Of a stretch of 64,000 nucleotides of DNA, positions 19,095-28,218 are shown one piece after another. Position 1 is the first letter of the stretch; every line of letters begins with the position of its first letter. The stretch is from Streptomyces sp. NBC_00483 (GTDB lineage: Bacteria; Actinomycetota; Actinomycetes; Streptomycetales; Streptomycetaceae): positions 9,362,001 to 9,426,000 of the forward strand of contig NZ_CP107880.1 of NCBI RefSeq assembly GCF_036013745.1. The letters are read 5' to 3'. A program made the position numbers and the translations under genes. The notes under the pieces are model-generated. The model was not told where the DNA came from, searched no databases, and worked only from the letters and a program-made list of their open reading frames with translations.

Positions 19095-20066
19095 ATGATG
19101 ACCCCGAACCTGTCCAGGAAGGTCTACGACGAGCGCCTGCGGACCTTGTCCGAGGGCTCAGTCAACGTCAACTTCAACGCCTTCGTCGACATCAAGTGGG
19201 ACGACCCCGAGTTCGCCGTCGACACGAGCGACACCCGCTGGGTGCTCACCTCCGCGGACGCCCTGGGCGCCCATCCCTGGTACCAGAAGCAGCCGCTGGA
19301 GACGCAGATCCGGATCGGGATCTGGCGCTGGGCGGTGATCGCCAAGGTGGGGATGCAGTTCGAGAACCTCCTGATGCGCGGGGCGCTGGACTACATCTAC
19401 CAACTGGGCAACCAGAACCTGGAGTTCAGGTATCTCACCCACGAGATCACCGAAGAGACCCACCACACCCAGATGTTCCAGGAGCTGGTGAACCGCACCG
19501 GCGTGGACACCCCGGGCGGCAAGCGCTGGTTCCGCCAGCTCAGCCGGGTCCTGCCGCTGTTCGGCTCCCTCTACCCCGAGGCGTTCTTCACCGGCATCCT
19601 CGCCGGTGAGGAGCCCATCGACCATCTGCAGAAGGGGGCCCTGCGCAGCGGGGAGCCGGTGCACCCGCTGCCGCAGCGGATCATGCAGATCCATATCGCG
19701 GAGGAGGCCCGGCACATCTCCTTCGCGCACGAGTTCCTGCGGCTGCGCGTCCCGCGCTACGGCAAGGCCCGCCGCGGCGCCCTGTCCGTCCTCTTCCCGG
19801 TGATCATGCGAACCCTGTGCGACGTCATCATGATCCCCGACAAGAAGTCCGCCGATCTCGTCGGCATCCCGGACTGGGTGATCAAGGAAGTCTTCTGGAA
19901 GTCCGAGGCCGGCCAGAAGATGCTCCAGGAGCTCTTCTCCGACGTGCGGATGCTCGCCCAGGACATCGGCCTGATGAACAAGGTGTCCCGCCCGCTGTGG
20001 AGGGCCCTGCGCATCGACGGCCGCCCCGCACGCTTCCGCGGCGAGCCCTCCCCGCTCGCCGACTGA
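19095..20066 (+). CDS. AurF-like diiron oxygenase
   Basis: 323-aa protein of the p-aminobenzoate N-oxygenase AurF family (PF11583). Carboxylate/histidine ligands for the di-iron centre are visible as EITEETHHTQMF and IAEEARHISFAHEF, the two ExxH clusters, with an earlier Glu in QFENLLMRGALDY. AurF-type enzymes oxidise aromatic amines or hydroxylate peptidyl substrates using O2 and external electrons; the substrate here is unknown. Starts 44 nt after the monooxygenase stop; two adjacent ATGs (19095, 19098) are possible with GAGGA upstream. The FprB-like protein encoded downstream could reduce its iron centre. Its 3' end is the first unit of a five-fold tandem repeat. Confidence 0.9.
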   Translation: MMTPNLSRKVYDERLRTLSEGSVNVNFNAFVDIKWDDPEFAVDTSDTRWVLTSADALGAHPWYQKQPLETQIRIGIWRWAVIAKVGMQFENLLMRGALDYIYQLGNQNLEFRYLTHEITEETHHTQMFQELVNRTGVDTPGGKRWFRQLSRVLPLFGSLYPEAFFTGILAGEEPIDHLQKGALRSGEPVHPLPQRIMQIHIAEEARHISFAHEFLRLRVPRYGKARRGALSVLFPVIMRTLCDVIMIPDKKSADLVGIPDWVIKEVFWKSEAGQKMLQELFSDVRMLAQDIGLMNKVSRPLWRALRIDGRPARFRGEPSPLAD

Positions 20067-20237
20067 CCACCCATTTCCGCGGTGAGCCTGGCCAGCTCGC
20101 CGACTGACCACCGGCTTCCGTGGCGAGCCCTCCCCGCTCACCGACTGACCGCCCGCTTCCGCGGTGAGCCCGGCCTGCTCGCCGACTGACCGTCCGCGTC
20201 CGCCGTGGGCCCGCCCGCTCGCCGACTGACCACCCGT
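20033..20237 (+). repeat. Five ~41-bp tandem repeats forming hairpins after the AurF-like gene
   Basis: Units start at 20033, 20074, 20115, 20156 and 20197 (period 41, last about 40). Unit 1 encodes the last residues and stop of the AurF-like protein; the others are non-coding copies, each keeping CCGACTGACC. Each unit can fold as a hairpin: in unit 1 CGGCGAGC and GCTCGCCG pair perfectly around 7 nt, with G-U changes or one or two mismatches in the others. Confidence 0.85.
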
Positions 20238-20287
20238 CAGTCCCCGCACCGCTCTTCCCTGAACGTCCGAACGGAGACCAGCCCGCC

Positions 20288-21895
20288 GTGCCGTACGCCG
20301 TCACCCGATCCTGCTGCGCCGACGCCTCCTGCGTGCTGGCCTGTCCGGTCAACTGCATCCACCCCGCTCCGGGCGAACCCGGCTTCGCCACCGCCGAGAT
20401 GCTGTACGTCGATCCGCGCACCTGCGTGGACTGCGGCGCCTGCACGACGGCCTGCCCGGTCGACGCACTCAAGCCGCACACCGCCCTCAGCGAGGCGGAG
20501 TTGCCGTTCCTGGAGCTGAACGCCTCCTACTACAAGCAGAATCCGCACGAAGACCGCGCCCCCATGTACGTCGTGCCCAGGCAACGCACCCTTCCGGAAG
20601 GCGAGTTGTCCGTCGCGGTCGTCGGCGCGGGGCCCGCCGGGCTGTTCGCCGCCGACGAGCTGCTGCGGCACCCGGGCGTGCGCGTGACCGTCCACGACCG
20701 GCTCCCCACCCCGTACGGGCTCGCGCGGGCCGGCGTGGCACCCGACCACCAGGACACCAAGCAGGTCACCGAGCTGTTCCGGACCATCGAGTCGCAGCCC
20801 GGCTTCAGCTACCGCCTCGGCGTCCAGGTCGGCACCGACCTCACCCATGCCGACCTGCTGCGCGAGCACCACGCGGTGATCTACGCCGTCGGCGCGGCGA
20901 CCGACAAGCGCCTCGGTATCGAGGGCGAGGACCTGCCCGGCAGCGTCTCCGCCACGGACTTCGTCGCCTGGTACAACGGCCACCCCGACCGCGCCCACGA
21001 CGACCACCCCCTCGACACCGAACGCGCCGTCGTCATCGGCAACGGCAACGTCGCCCTCGACGTCGCCCGCATCCTCACCGCCGACCCCGACGCCCTGGCC
21101 CGTACCGACATCTCCGACCGCGCGCTCGACGCGCTGCGCGCCAGCAAGGTCCGCGAGGTCGTCCTCCTCGGCCGCCGGGGCCCCGCTCAGGCCGCGTTCA
21201 CCGTGCCCGAACTCCTCGCGCTCTCCGCCCTCAAGGACGTGGACGTGAGCATCGAGGGCTGGCCCGAGGGCCTGGCCCCCGACACCAACGAGAAGACCCG
21301 GCTGCTGGCGGAACTGGCCGCCCGTACCCCGGTCGAGGGCCGCCGCCGCATCGTGCTGCGCTTCCTCGCGGGACCGGCGCGCCTCGTCGGCGAGGACCGC
21401 GTACAGGCCCTGGAGCTCAACCCGACCACCCTGCACACCGACGAGGACGGCACCGTACGCGCCCGGCCCACCGGCTCCACCGAGACCCTGGAGACCGGCC
21501 TCGTGCTGCGCTCCGTCGGCTACCGCGCCCGGCCCGTCCCCGGCCTGCCCTTCGACGAGGACAGCGCGACCGTCCCGCACGAGGGAGGCCGGGTCGAGCC
21601 CGGTGTCTACGTCGCGGGCTGGGTCAAGCGCGGCCCGACCGGGTTCATCGGCACGAACAAGACCTGCGCCCACGAAACGGTCGAGTCCCTCCTCGACGAC
21701 TTCGCCGCGGGCCGCCTCCCGCAGCCGGAGCCCGGCGCCACGGCCGCGCCGGACGCCCTTGGCCTGGAAGCCTGGCAGGCGATCGACCGCGCGGAACGGG
21801 CGGCGGGCGAGGCCCAGAGCCGCCCCCGCGTCAAGCTCACGGACACCGAGGCCCTGCGCCGGGCCGCGCAGGCCACCCCGGTCGCGGCCGGCTGA
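20288..21895 (+). CDS. Ferredoxin-fused FAD/NADP+ ferredoxin reductase (FprB-like)
   Basis: 535-aa two-domain redox protein. Residues 1-75 are a 2x4Fe-4S-type ferredoxin with clusters CxADASCxxxCPVNC and CVDCGACTTACPVDAL. Residues ~105-450 are an adrenodoxin-reductase-type flavoprotein with VVGAGPAGLFAADELL (FAD), the TPYGLARAGVAPDH block, VIGNGNVALDVARIL (NADP) and the terminal GWVKRGPTGFIGTNK motif. It resembles Mycobacterium FprB. It carries electrons from NADPH to iron proteins, so it can serve the AurF-like enzyme encoded upstream. GTG start at 20288, with GGAG upstream, beyond the hairpin repeat array. Last gene of the operon before a double hairpin. Confidence 0.95.
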   Translation: MPYAVTRSCCADASCVLACPVNCIHPAPGEPGFATAEMLYVDPRTCVDCGACTTACPVDALKPHTALSEAELPFLELNASYYKQNPHEDRAPMYVVPRQRTLPEGELSVAVVGAGPAGLFAADELLRHPGVRVTVHDRLPTPYGLARAGVAPDHQDTKQVTELFRTIESQPGFSYRLGVQVGTDLTHADLLREHHAVIYAVGAATDKRLGIEGEDLPGSVSATDFVAWYNGHPDRAHDDHPLDTERAVVIGNGNVALDVARILTADPDALARTDISDRALDALRASKVREVVLLGRRGPAQAAFTVPELLALSALKDVDVSIEGWPEGLAPDTNEKTRLLAELAARTPVEGRRRIVLRFLAGPARLVGEDRVQALELNPTTLHTDEDGTVRARPTGSTETLETGLVLRSVGYRARPVPGLPFDEDSATVPHEGGRVEPGVYVAGWVKRGPTGFIGTNKTCAHETVESLLDDFAAGRLPQPEPGATAAPDALGLEAWQAIDRAERAAGEAQSRPRVKLTDTEALRRAAQATPVAAG

Positions 21896-21901
21896 CGCAC
21901 A

Positions 21902-22002
21902 GCGCTGCCGGCCGGTCCCGACCGACCGGCAGCGCAGTTAGGGCCTGTCGTTTGGATCAGGCCGGACCCCGCGAGCCCGGCCTGATCCAAACGACAGGCC
22001 CT
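21902..22002. terminator. Double hairpin, bidirectional terminator
   Basis: Hairpin 1 (21902-21935) has a perfect 10-bp outer stem GCGCTGCCGG/CCGGCAGCGC. Hairpin 2 (21940-22002) has a perfect 26-bp stem around an 11-nt loop, with arms starting GGGCCTGTCGTTTGGATC. I recall this sequence as a common Streptomyces intergenic element. It reaches the TetR stop codon and separates convergent genes. Confidence 0.85.
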
Positions 22003-22691
22003 TAGGCCCCTTCCACATCCGCCACCCGCTCCTGCGGCGACAGCTCCACGCCGAAGTCCCGCAGTGCCGCCTCCAGCACCGCCCAAACCGAGCGGCACAG
22101 CATGGCGCGCAACTCGTCCTCGGACAGCTCGCGTTCGGGATCCCGCATCCACTGGTTGACCGCGGTGTCCACGAACCCCACGATGCCGACCGCCACCGAA
22201 CGGATCGGCGCCCCCTTCAGCCCAAGGGCCGCCAGTACGTCACTGAACCGCTCGCTCAGCATCAGCGCGATGGCCGTCTTGGTGTCCGCCACCAGCGAGC
22301 CGTCGCCCATCGAGTGTTCTGCGACGCCCATGTAGGCGTACAGGCGCGGATGTTGGGCCACCCAGTCCAGATGCGCGCCCACCACGCGGTACACGGACTC
22401 CTCGACGGTGCCTTCGAAGCTGAGCGTGGGCTCCATCCGCTTCACGAACGACTCCACGACCCGCCGGCGGATCAACTCGTCGAAGGAGGCGCGGTCCTTG
22501 AAGTGCCGGTAGAGCACGGACCGCGGCAGGCCCACGCGCTCCGCCAGGCGCTGCATCCGGAAGTGCGCGCCCTCCTCCTCGATGAGCGCGACAGCCGCGT
22601 CCACCAACTCGACCTGACGCTGTGCCTTGTGCCCGTCCCAGCGGGTGGAGCGTCCATCAATCTGCGGCTCACCGCCGGTTCTCTCCGCCAT
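22002..22691 (-). CDS. TetR family regulator
   Basis: 229 aa from ATG 22691. The helix-turn-helix spans residues ~25-72 (VELVDAAVALIEEEG, MQRLAERVGLPRSVLYRHFKDR), followed by an alpha-helical ligand domain. An upstream in-frame extension to 22817 lacks homology-like character and is rejected. Convergent with the monooxygenase-AurF-FprB operon and divergent from the Ser/Thr kinase gene. By position it may control either set. ATCGGCCCGAT (22703-22713) is a short palindrome upstream of its start. Confidence 0.88.
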   Translation of the reverse strand: MAERTGGEPQIDGRSTRWDGHKAQRQVELVDAAVALIEEEGAHFRMQRLAERVGLPRSVLYRHFKDRASFDELIRRRVVESFVKRMEPTLSFEGTVEESVYRVVGAHLDWVAQHPRLYAYMGVAEHSMGDGSLVADTKTAIALMLSERFSDVLAALGLKGAPIRSVAVGIVGFVDTAVNQWMRDPERELSEDELRAMLCRSVWAVLEAALRDFGVELSPQERVADVEGA

Positions 22692-22898
22692 CCCCCCAGG
22701 ATATCGGCCCGATCCGAACATATAAGCAGGAGAATGGCCGAAGGTGGCCCGCAGTGTGCGCCCGGCCGCGCCCCACAACCGCACGCCTCGCCGCATCCAG
22801 GGCTGCACCCTTGTCATCGTGGTGGCGACGGACGGCCCTACGGGGCGGGACCTTTGGCTGTGGGCCGGTCGGGGAACGGCTCCCTACCCTTGGGGAGC

Positions 22899-24794
22899 GT
22901 GACCTCGACGTTTCCTGCCCCGCCGCACGACGCCCCCTCCGCGCTGTCGCCTCCGCTGTCCGCCGACCCTGATCGCGTCGGACCCTACCGGGTGGTGGGC
23001 CGACTCGGGGCCGGCGGGATGGGCGTCGTGTACGCGGGCCTCGACGCGGATGGGGTACGGGCCGCCGTGAAGGTGGTGCGCGCCGAGATCGCCGAGGACA
23101 CCGGGTTCCGCGCTCGCTTTCGCCGCGAGGCCGACGTGCTCGCACGCGTGCACGGACCCGGCCTGGTGCCGCTGCTCGCCGCGGACCCGGACGCCGAGCG
23201 TCCCTGGCTGGCGACCGCGTACGTGCCCGGCCCCACCCTCCAGCAGTACGTCGACTCCTACGGGCCGCCCCCGGAGGGCCTGCTGCGCGCGCTGGCCGTG
23301 GGTACGGCCACCGCCCTGGAGACGGTGCACGCCGCCCGCGTCGTGCACCGCGACCTCAAGCCCGGCAATGTCATCCTCGGTCCCGACGGGCCGTGTGTCC
23401 TGGACTTCGGCATCGCACACGCACTGGACGCCACTGCCGTCACCCGCACCGGAACCTGGATCGGGTCCCAGGGCTGGGTCAGTCCCGAACAGTACGAGGG
23501 ACGCACGGCGGGCCCCGCCGCCGACCTCTTCGCCTGGGGCGCCCTCATGGCCTACGCGGCCACCGGCGCTCATCCGTTCGGCACCGGCGCCCCCGACGTG
23601 GTGGCCTTCCGCATCATGCGGGAGGAGCCCGACCTGAGCGTGCTGGGCGAACCCCTGCGCCCGCTGGTGCACGCGGCCCTGCGCAAGGATCCGGCCGACC
23701 GCCCCTCCGCCGCCGACCTGGGCGCCCGCCTTGCACAGTTGCCGCCCTGCGACGCCACACAGGTGCTCCCGAGCGCGGCGAGCGTCGCGGCCTTCGCCCC
23801 GCTGTGGCCCACCGCTCCGACGGCGCGTACTCCGAAGCGACGCCGCCGCGCCGTGCTGGCGGCGGCCGCGGCCGGAGCGGTCCTCACCGTTGGTGCGACC
23901 GCGGGTTATCTGGGTGTGAGCGCGGGATCGGACGGGACGGCGACGGCCAAGGGCTCGACCACGGGCCGCACGGTGGCCACGAGCAAGGCCAAGGCGCACT
24001 CGACCGAGGGGCGGAGCAAGGAGAAGGAATCCGCGCGGCAAGCCGACGCCCCCACCCGAGCGGCGGCCGCCACCGAGGGGCACCTGCCCGATCTCACCTT
24101 CGAGGTGCCCTCGGGCTGGCACCTCAGCGATGAGGTGAGCGGCAACAAAGCCCGTCTCCTCCCTGAGGGCGCCGACGGCGAGTCCGACCCCACCACGGGA
24201 CTGTGGATCCGCTACTTGCCCGGCAACAACGGGGCGGTGCAGGAGGGGTGGGGCCCCGACGCGGACGACCGGATGATGGCCAAACTCCAGGACGTGTCCG
24301 AGGACACTCCCACCACGACAGAGGTCGCCGGGCGCACAGCCAATCACTACGGCACGGCGGACCTGCAGATCTGGGAGGTCTCCCAGGAGAAATATGCCTT
24401 CTACGCGGTCGGCCTCTCCGCCGGCCAGCAGGACGCGGTGCAGCAGGTCCTGGACTCCGTCGAGTACAACGCGGATCCCGCCACGGAGACGGAGAAGGCG
24501 CTCCTGGACAAGCTCGCCGCCGTCCATGAACAGACCCAGGAAGTGCTTCGGCAGGACACCTCCGGCAACGTCCAGTCGCTGGGCATGCTCGTGGACGAAT
24601 GCCGGTCCGCGGCCGACACCTCGTCCACCGGAGGCACACTCACGGACCGCGAGACGCAACTCGCGGATGAGGTGTGGCACTACTGCACGGACGTGAACGA
24701 CTGGCAGTTCGGGGACCAGGAACAAGAGGACGGCACGACCGCCCAGGACCTTGCCGACACGTATGCGGACATCAAGGCCCGCTACGGGGACTGA
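22899..24794 (+). CDS. Membrane-anchored Ser/Thr protein kinase (PknB-like)
   Basis: 631 aa from GTG 22899. The cytoplasmic kinase domain spans residues ~28-280: Gly loop GRLGAGGMGVVY, Lys in AAVKVV, catalytic VVHRDLKPGNVIL, metal DFGIAH, and SPEQ in place of APE. A Pro/Ala linker leads to a single membrane helix (AVLAAAAAGAVLTVGATAGYL, about residues 312-332). The external part of ~290 aa starts Ser/Thr/Lys-rich and ends in a folded domain (DLTFEVPSGWHLSDEVSGN...) of unknown ligand. No PASTA repeats are present. It probably senses an envelope signal and phosphorylates cytoplasmic targets. The start codon has only a close-spaced GGGGAG; no better alternative was seen. Confidence 0.9.
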   Translation: MTSTFPAPPHDAPSALSPPLSADPDRVGPYRVVGRLGAGGMGVVYAGLDADGVRAAVKVVRAEIAEDTGFRARFRREADVLARVHGPGLVPLLAADPDAERPWLATAYVPGPTLQQYVDSYGPPPEGLLRALAVGTATALETVHAARVVHRDLKPGNVILGPDGPCVLDFGIAHALDATAVTRTGTWIGSQGWVSPEQYEGRTAGPAADLFAWGALMAYAATGAHPFGTGAPDVVAFRIMREEPDLSVLGEPLRPLVHAALRKDPADRPSAADLGARLAQLPPCDATQVLPSAASVAAFAPLWPTAPTARTPKRRRRAVLAAAAAGAVLTVGATAGYLGVSAGSDGTATAKGSTTGRTVATSKAKAHSTEGRSKEKESARQADAPTRAAAATEGHLPDLTFEVPSGWHLSDEVSGNKARLLPEGADGESDPTTGLWIRYLPGNNGAVQEGWGPDADDRMMAKLQDVSEDTPTTTEVAGRTANHYGTADLQIWEVSQEKYAFYAVGLSAGQQDAVQQVLDSVEYNADPATETEKALLDKLAAVHEQTQEVLRQDTSGNVQSLGMLVDECRSAADTSSTGGTLTDRETQLADEVWHYCTDVNDWQFGDQEQEDGTTAQDLADTYADIKARYGD

Positions 24795-24998
24795 CAAGCC
24801 CCGTGCCTGCGGGCATGACCACACTTTGGAGACCGGACGGCGCGCCCCCGCCACTCCGCCCCCGCAGTGTGGAAACGTTCCTTCTGCAAGGTGGTCGCCG
24901 CCGGGGACCTTCCGCCCCCTCCTGGGCCCCGGCGGCGCTTGCGTTCGAGCGGGTCCACGGATCACTCGCGGCTGTCCGCCACCCGTTACAGTCGCCGC

Positions 24999-25607
24999 AT
25001 GCGACGGCGTACGGGCCTGGTGACAGCAGGGGCAGCCGCCCTGCTCTGGGGCGAGTGGCTGAACCGGCGCTGGTCGCGCACCTTGGTGGGGAGCGCCAGG
25101 GGCGGAACCGGATCCGAGGCCGTGGTCGTGCTGGGTTTCCGCAACCCGCAGCCGACGGCGAACTTCATCAACCGCTGGCGGGTACGCGCCGGCCTTCGCT
25201 CCGTATCCGCCGACAACGCCCGCGACACGCGCGTGATCTTCAGCGGTGGCGCGGCGGCCGGGGGTCGCATCACGGAAGCCCGGTTGATGGCCGACCACGC
25301 GAAGTCGGTGCTCGCGTTCGACGGCACGGTGCTCCTTGAAGAACGGTCGACTACGACGTGGGAGAACATCACGAACGTGATCCCCATGCTCGAGGACGCC
25401 GACCGCATCAAGATCGCCTCCCAGCCGGCGCATGCACTGAAGGCCCGCGTCTACCTGCGCCGACAGCGCCCCGACCTCGCCGAAAAGCTGGTGCGGGCGG
25501 ACGACTGCCGACCGGGCGAGTGGCTGGTCGGCAAGCCGCTGCTGGCGCTGTACGGGCTGTGGACACTCCGCGGCCTCAGGGCCGAAGAACGGAAGGCCGC
25601 CATGTAG
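24999..25607 (+). CDS. YdcF/DUF218 family envelope protein
   Basis: 202 aa from ATG 24999, beginning with a short basic/hydrophobic leader (MRRRTGLVTAGAAALLWGEWL). DUF218 blocks are visible: EAVVVLGFRN, FSGGAAAGGRITEARLMADHA, EERSTTTWENITNVI (the SxxTxxNA-like element) and the IKIASQPAHALKARVYLRR segment. DUF218 proteins such as YdcF/SanA/ElyC act in envelope or peptidoglycan-related processes; the exact reaction is unknown. It stands between the kinase gene and the convergent LuxR gene with only 18 nt to the latter's stop. Confidence 0.82.
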   Translation: MRRRTGLVTAGAAALLWGEWLNRRWSRTLVGSARGGTGSEAVVVLGFRNPQPTANFINRWRVRAGLRSVSADNARDTRVIFSGGAAAGGRITEARLMADHAKSVLAFDGTVLLEERSTTTWENITNVIPMLEDADRIKIASQPAHALKARVYLRRQRPDLAEKLVRADDCRPGEWLVGKPLLALYGLWTLRGLRAEERKAAM

Positions 25608-25625
25608 ACGACCGCTGCGAGGCCC

Positions 25626-27968
25626 TCACTCTCCGGTCGTCGCCGTGGCGAGCTTTACCGCGATGCGGTTGCGGGAGTTGATGCCGAGTTTGGAGAGGAT
25701 GCGTTCCATGTGGGCATCGACCGTACGGCGGGAGATGAAGAGGCGCTCGGCGATCTCCCGGTTCGACAGGCCATCGGCCGCCAGGCGTGCCACCTCGTGT
25801 TCGCGGCGGGTCAGTGACTCCCCGGAACCCGCTCTGCGCTGGCCCGGCAACTCGGCCGGTTCCAGGACGAGTTCGTCCGCCCCGGTGAGCGCGGCCGCGA
25901 ACAGGGCCTCGCGCGGTGCGGTGGCGCCCAGCTGCCACAACTGCTCGTAGACGTCGCCGCCCAGGTCCGAACGCGTCGCCTCCGCCGCCATCCGGTGGTT
26001 CTCCACGGAGACCGGAGCTCCGCTCAGCAGCTCGCCGCCGGTCGACTGCCACAGCGCGTCCGAACCGCCGAACAACCAGGCGGCCCGCCGGTGACGGCCG
26101 TCGCGGGCCGCGGCCCACGCCATGATCTCCACCGCGTAGCCGCAGCCGATCACGTCGCCGAGAGCCGCCTTGAGCGGCAGGGCCTCCTTGAGGGCCACCT
26201 CGCTCGCCCCTGGGTCCCCCTTCGAGTAGTGGCTGAGCCCCACGATGGTGTGCACGAAGCCGCGCAGCCAGCACTCCTTGGAGCCGACGCCGAGCCGGGC
26301 GAGCCCCTGGCCGCTGCGCTCCAGGGCGAGGTCGTCCTGCCCGGACAGGTGGTACTGGTATCCGGCCTGAACATCCAGGCAGACCAGGCCGACGAGGTCG
26401 CCGAGCGCCGCGAGCCGTTCATGGGCGGCCACCGCGGCCCGCTCGGCGCGATCGAAGTCGCAGGCGAACGTGTGCGCGCAGTGCAGATACAGCCAGCCGC
26501 GGGCCCGGATCAGGGACTCACCGAGCCGGTCGGCGATCTCGATGCCCTCCTTGATCTCCGGAACGGCGCCGGCCGGGTCACCCTGGAAGGTCTTGATGTA
26601 CCCGCCGATTATCAGCGCCCAGGCCCGCTCCGGTGTCGCCCCGGGAAAGGCCGCCGCGGCCTTCTGCTGCCAGTACCGCCCCTCCGTGAGGAGCCCCGTG
26701 ATCTGCCAGTACCCCCACAGCGCCCCCGCGAGCCCGGCCCCCTTCTGCTCCCGGTCACCGCGCCCGAGCGCGTACTCCAACGCCAGCCGGATGTCGGGGT
26801 GTTCGCGGCGCAGCGCCTGGCAGCGCGGCAACTGGTCGTCGTCGATGAAGTGCCGGTCGAACTCGTCCGCCGCCTTGACGTACCGGGCCAGGTGCCGGTC
26901 GCGCGCCGCGGTCTCCTCGCCGGAGCCGGCCAGCTTCTCCGCCCCGTACTCGCGCAGGGTGTCGAGCATCCGGTAGCGGGTGGCACCGTCGACGCCGTTG
27001 CCGGGCCCGAACTCGTCCACCCGCTGCACCACGGACTTGTCGACGAGGTCGATGAGTACCTCCAGCACCTCGTCCGATCCCAACTCACCGAAGCCACACA
27101 CCTCTTCGGCGGCCGAGAGGTCGAAGACGTCACCGAAGACGGAGAGCCGAGCCCACAGCCGCTGCTCGCGGGCGTCGCACAGGTCGTAGCTCCAGTCGAT
27201 GGTCGTACGCAGCGTCTGATGGCGCGGCAGCGAGGTGCGGCGGCCGCCGGTGAGAAGACGGAAACGATCCTCCAGGCGGTCGATGAGCTGGTTCAGCGGC
27301 ACGGCGCGCAGCCGGACGGTGGCCAGTTCGATGGCGAGCGGCATCCCGTCCAGGCGGCGACACAGCCGCACCACTGCTTCCCGGCTGGCGTCGGTGACCT
27401 CGAATCCGGGGACGACGGCCGCGGCCCGCTGCTCGAAGAGGGAGACGGCCTCGCCGCCGGCGTCCGAGACACCGAGCGGCGACAGCGGGAAGGTGTGCTC
27501 ACCCGGCACGTCGAGGGGCTGCCTGCTGGTCGCGAGAACGCGCACGCCGTCGGTCTCGCGCAGCAGCACGTCCACGAGCTCGGCGCAGGCGTCCACCAGG
27601 TGCTCGCAGGTGTCCAGGACGATGAGCGCGGGCGTCTCCCGCAAGTGGTCCAGGACCACGTCCAGTTGGGGCCTCACCGACTGCTCGGGCAGGTCGAGGC
27701 AGGCGGCGAGGGTGTGCGGAAGCAGCCCGGGGTCGCGCAGCGCGGACAGTTCCACCAGGCACACCGGCGCATCGGCCCCGGCTGTGCGGCCCGCGAGGGC
27801 GCGGAGCGCGAGCCGGGTCTTGCCGACCCCGCCAGGACCCACCACGGTGACACATCGCTGTGTGTCCAACGCCGCTGCCAACTGGGTCAATTCAGGGGCC
27901 CGGCCGATGAAACCGGTGAGCTCACGGGGGAGTTCGCCGGGACGGCGCCGCACAATGCCGAACGTCAT
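25626..27968 (-). CDS. Large AfsR/LuxR-type ATPase regulator
   Basis: 780-aa regulator combining an N-terminal STAND/NB-ARC ATPase (residues ~15-340; Walker A GPGGVGKTRL, Walker B ALIVLDTCEH), a helical TPR-like middle (~370-680) and a C-terminal LuxR helix-turn-helix (~715-775; LTRREHEVARLAADGLSNRE, AERLFISRRTVDAHM). It resembles the large regulators of Streptomyces secondary metabolism and stress. It is a monocistronic gene; the divergent AroM gene starts 250 nt away. Its targets cannot be inferred from context. Confidence 0.93.
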   Translation of the reverse strand: MTFGIVRRRPGELPRELTGFIGRAPELTQLAAALDTQRCVTVVGPGGVGKTRLALRALAGRTAGADAPVCLVELSALRDPGLLPHTLAACLDLPEQSVRPQLDVVLDHLRETPALIVLDTCEHLVDACAELVDVLLRETDGVRVLATSRQPLDVPGEHTFPLSPLGVSDAGGEAVSLFEQRAAAVVPGFEVTDASREAVVRLCRRLDGMPLAIELATVRLRAVPLNQLIDRLEDRFRLLTGGRRTSLPRHQTLRTTIDWSYDLCDAREQRLWARLSVFGDVFDLSAAEEVCGFGELGSDEVLEVLIDLVDKSVVQRVDEFGPGNGVDGATRYRMLDTLREYGAEKLAGSGEETAARDRHLARYVKAADEFDRHFIDDDQLPRCQALRREHPDIRLALEYALGRGDREQKGAGLAGALWGYWQITGLLTEGRYWQQKAAAAFPGATPERAWALIIGGYIKTFQGDPAGAVPEIKEGIEIADRLGESLIRARGWLYLHCAHTFACDFDRAERAAVAAHERLAALGDLVGLVCLDVQAGYQYHLSGQDDLALERSGQGLARLGVGSKECWLRGFVHTIVGLSHYSKGDPGASEVALKEALPLKAALGDVIGCGYAVEIMAWAAARDGRHRRAAWLFGGSDALWQSTGGELLSGAPVSVENHRMAAEATRSDLGGDVYEQLWQLGATAPREALFAAALTGADELVLEPAELPGQRRAGSGESLTRREHEVARLAADGLSNREIAERLFISRRTVDAHMERILSKLGINSRNRIAVKLATATTGE

Positions 27969-28172
27969 GCAGCGGATTTTCCCCCGCGCGCCCGGAGCGT
28001 GCGGCGGGATGCGCGAAGGTCCATACGAATCGGTGAGGTGCGGCGTAGGATCCGCGTTCGATTGCTGGGTGGTGCGGCTCAGTGGGCGTCGTCGAAGTGG
28101 TCGACGATCGCATCGGTATCCGCATCAGCCACACCCCTCGATGACAATGCCGCCCACCGCATGTCTATCTTT

Positions 28173-28213
28173 CTGGAATCCAGTCTCATAATCTTGAACT
28201 CGAAGGAATCCAG
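28173..28213. promoter_or_regulatory. Paired GGAATCCAG elements upstream of AroM gene
   Basis: A perfect 11-bp palindrome CTGGAATCCAG (28173-28183) and a second GGAATCCAG (28205-28213) lie just upstream of the AroM start at 28219. They resemble the half-sites of the dyad before the OPT gene and are candidate sites for the IclR regulator encoded between these genes. Confidence 0.4.
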
Positions 28214-28218
28214 AACTC

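Noticed and set aside
20033..20237. Repeat array considered as a CRISPR
   Set aside because: Units are contiguous with no unique spacers, the first unit is coding, and no cas genes are nearby.
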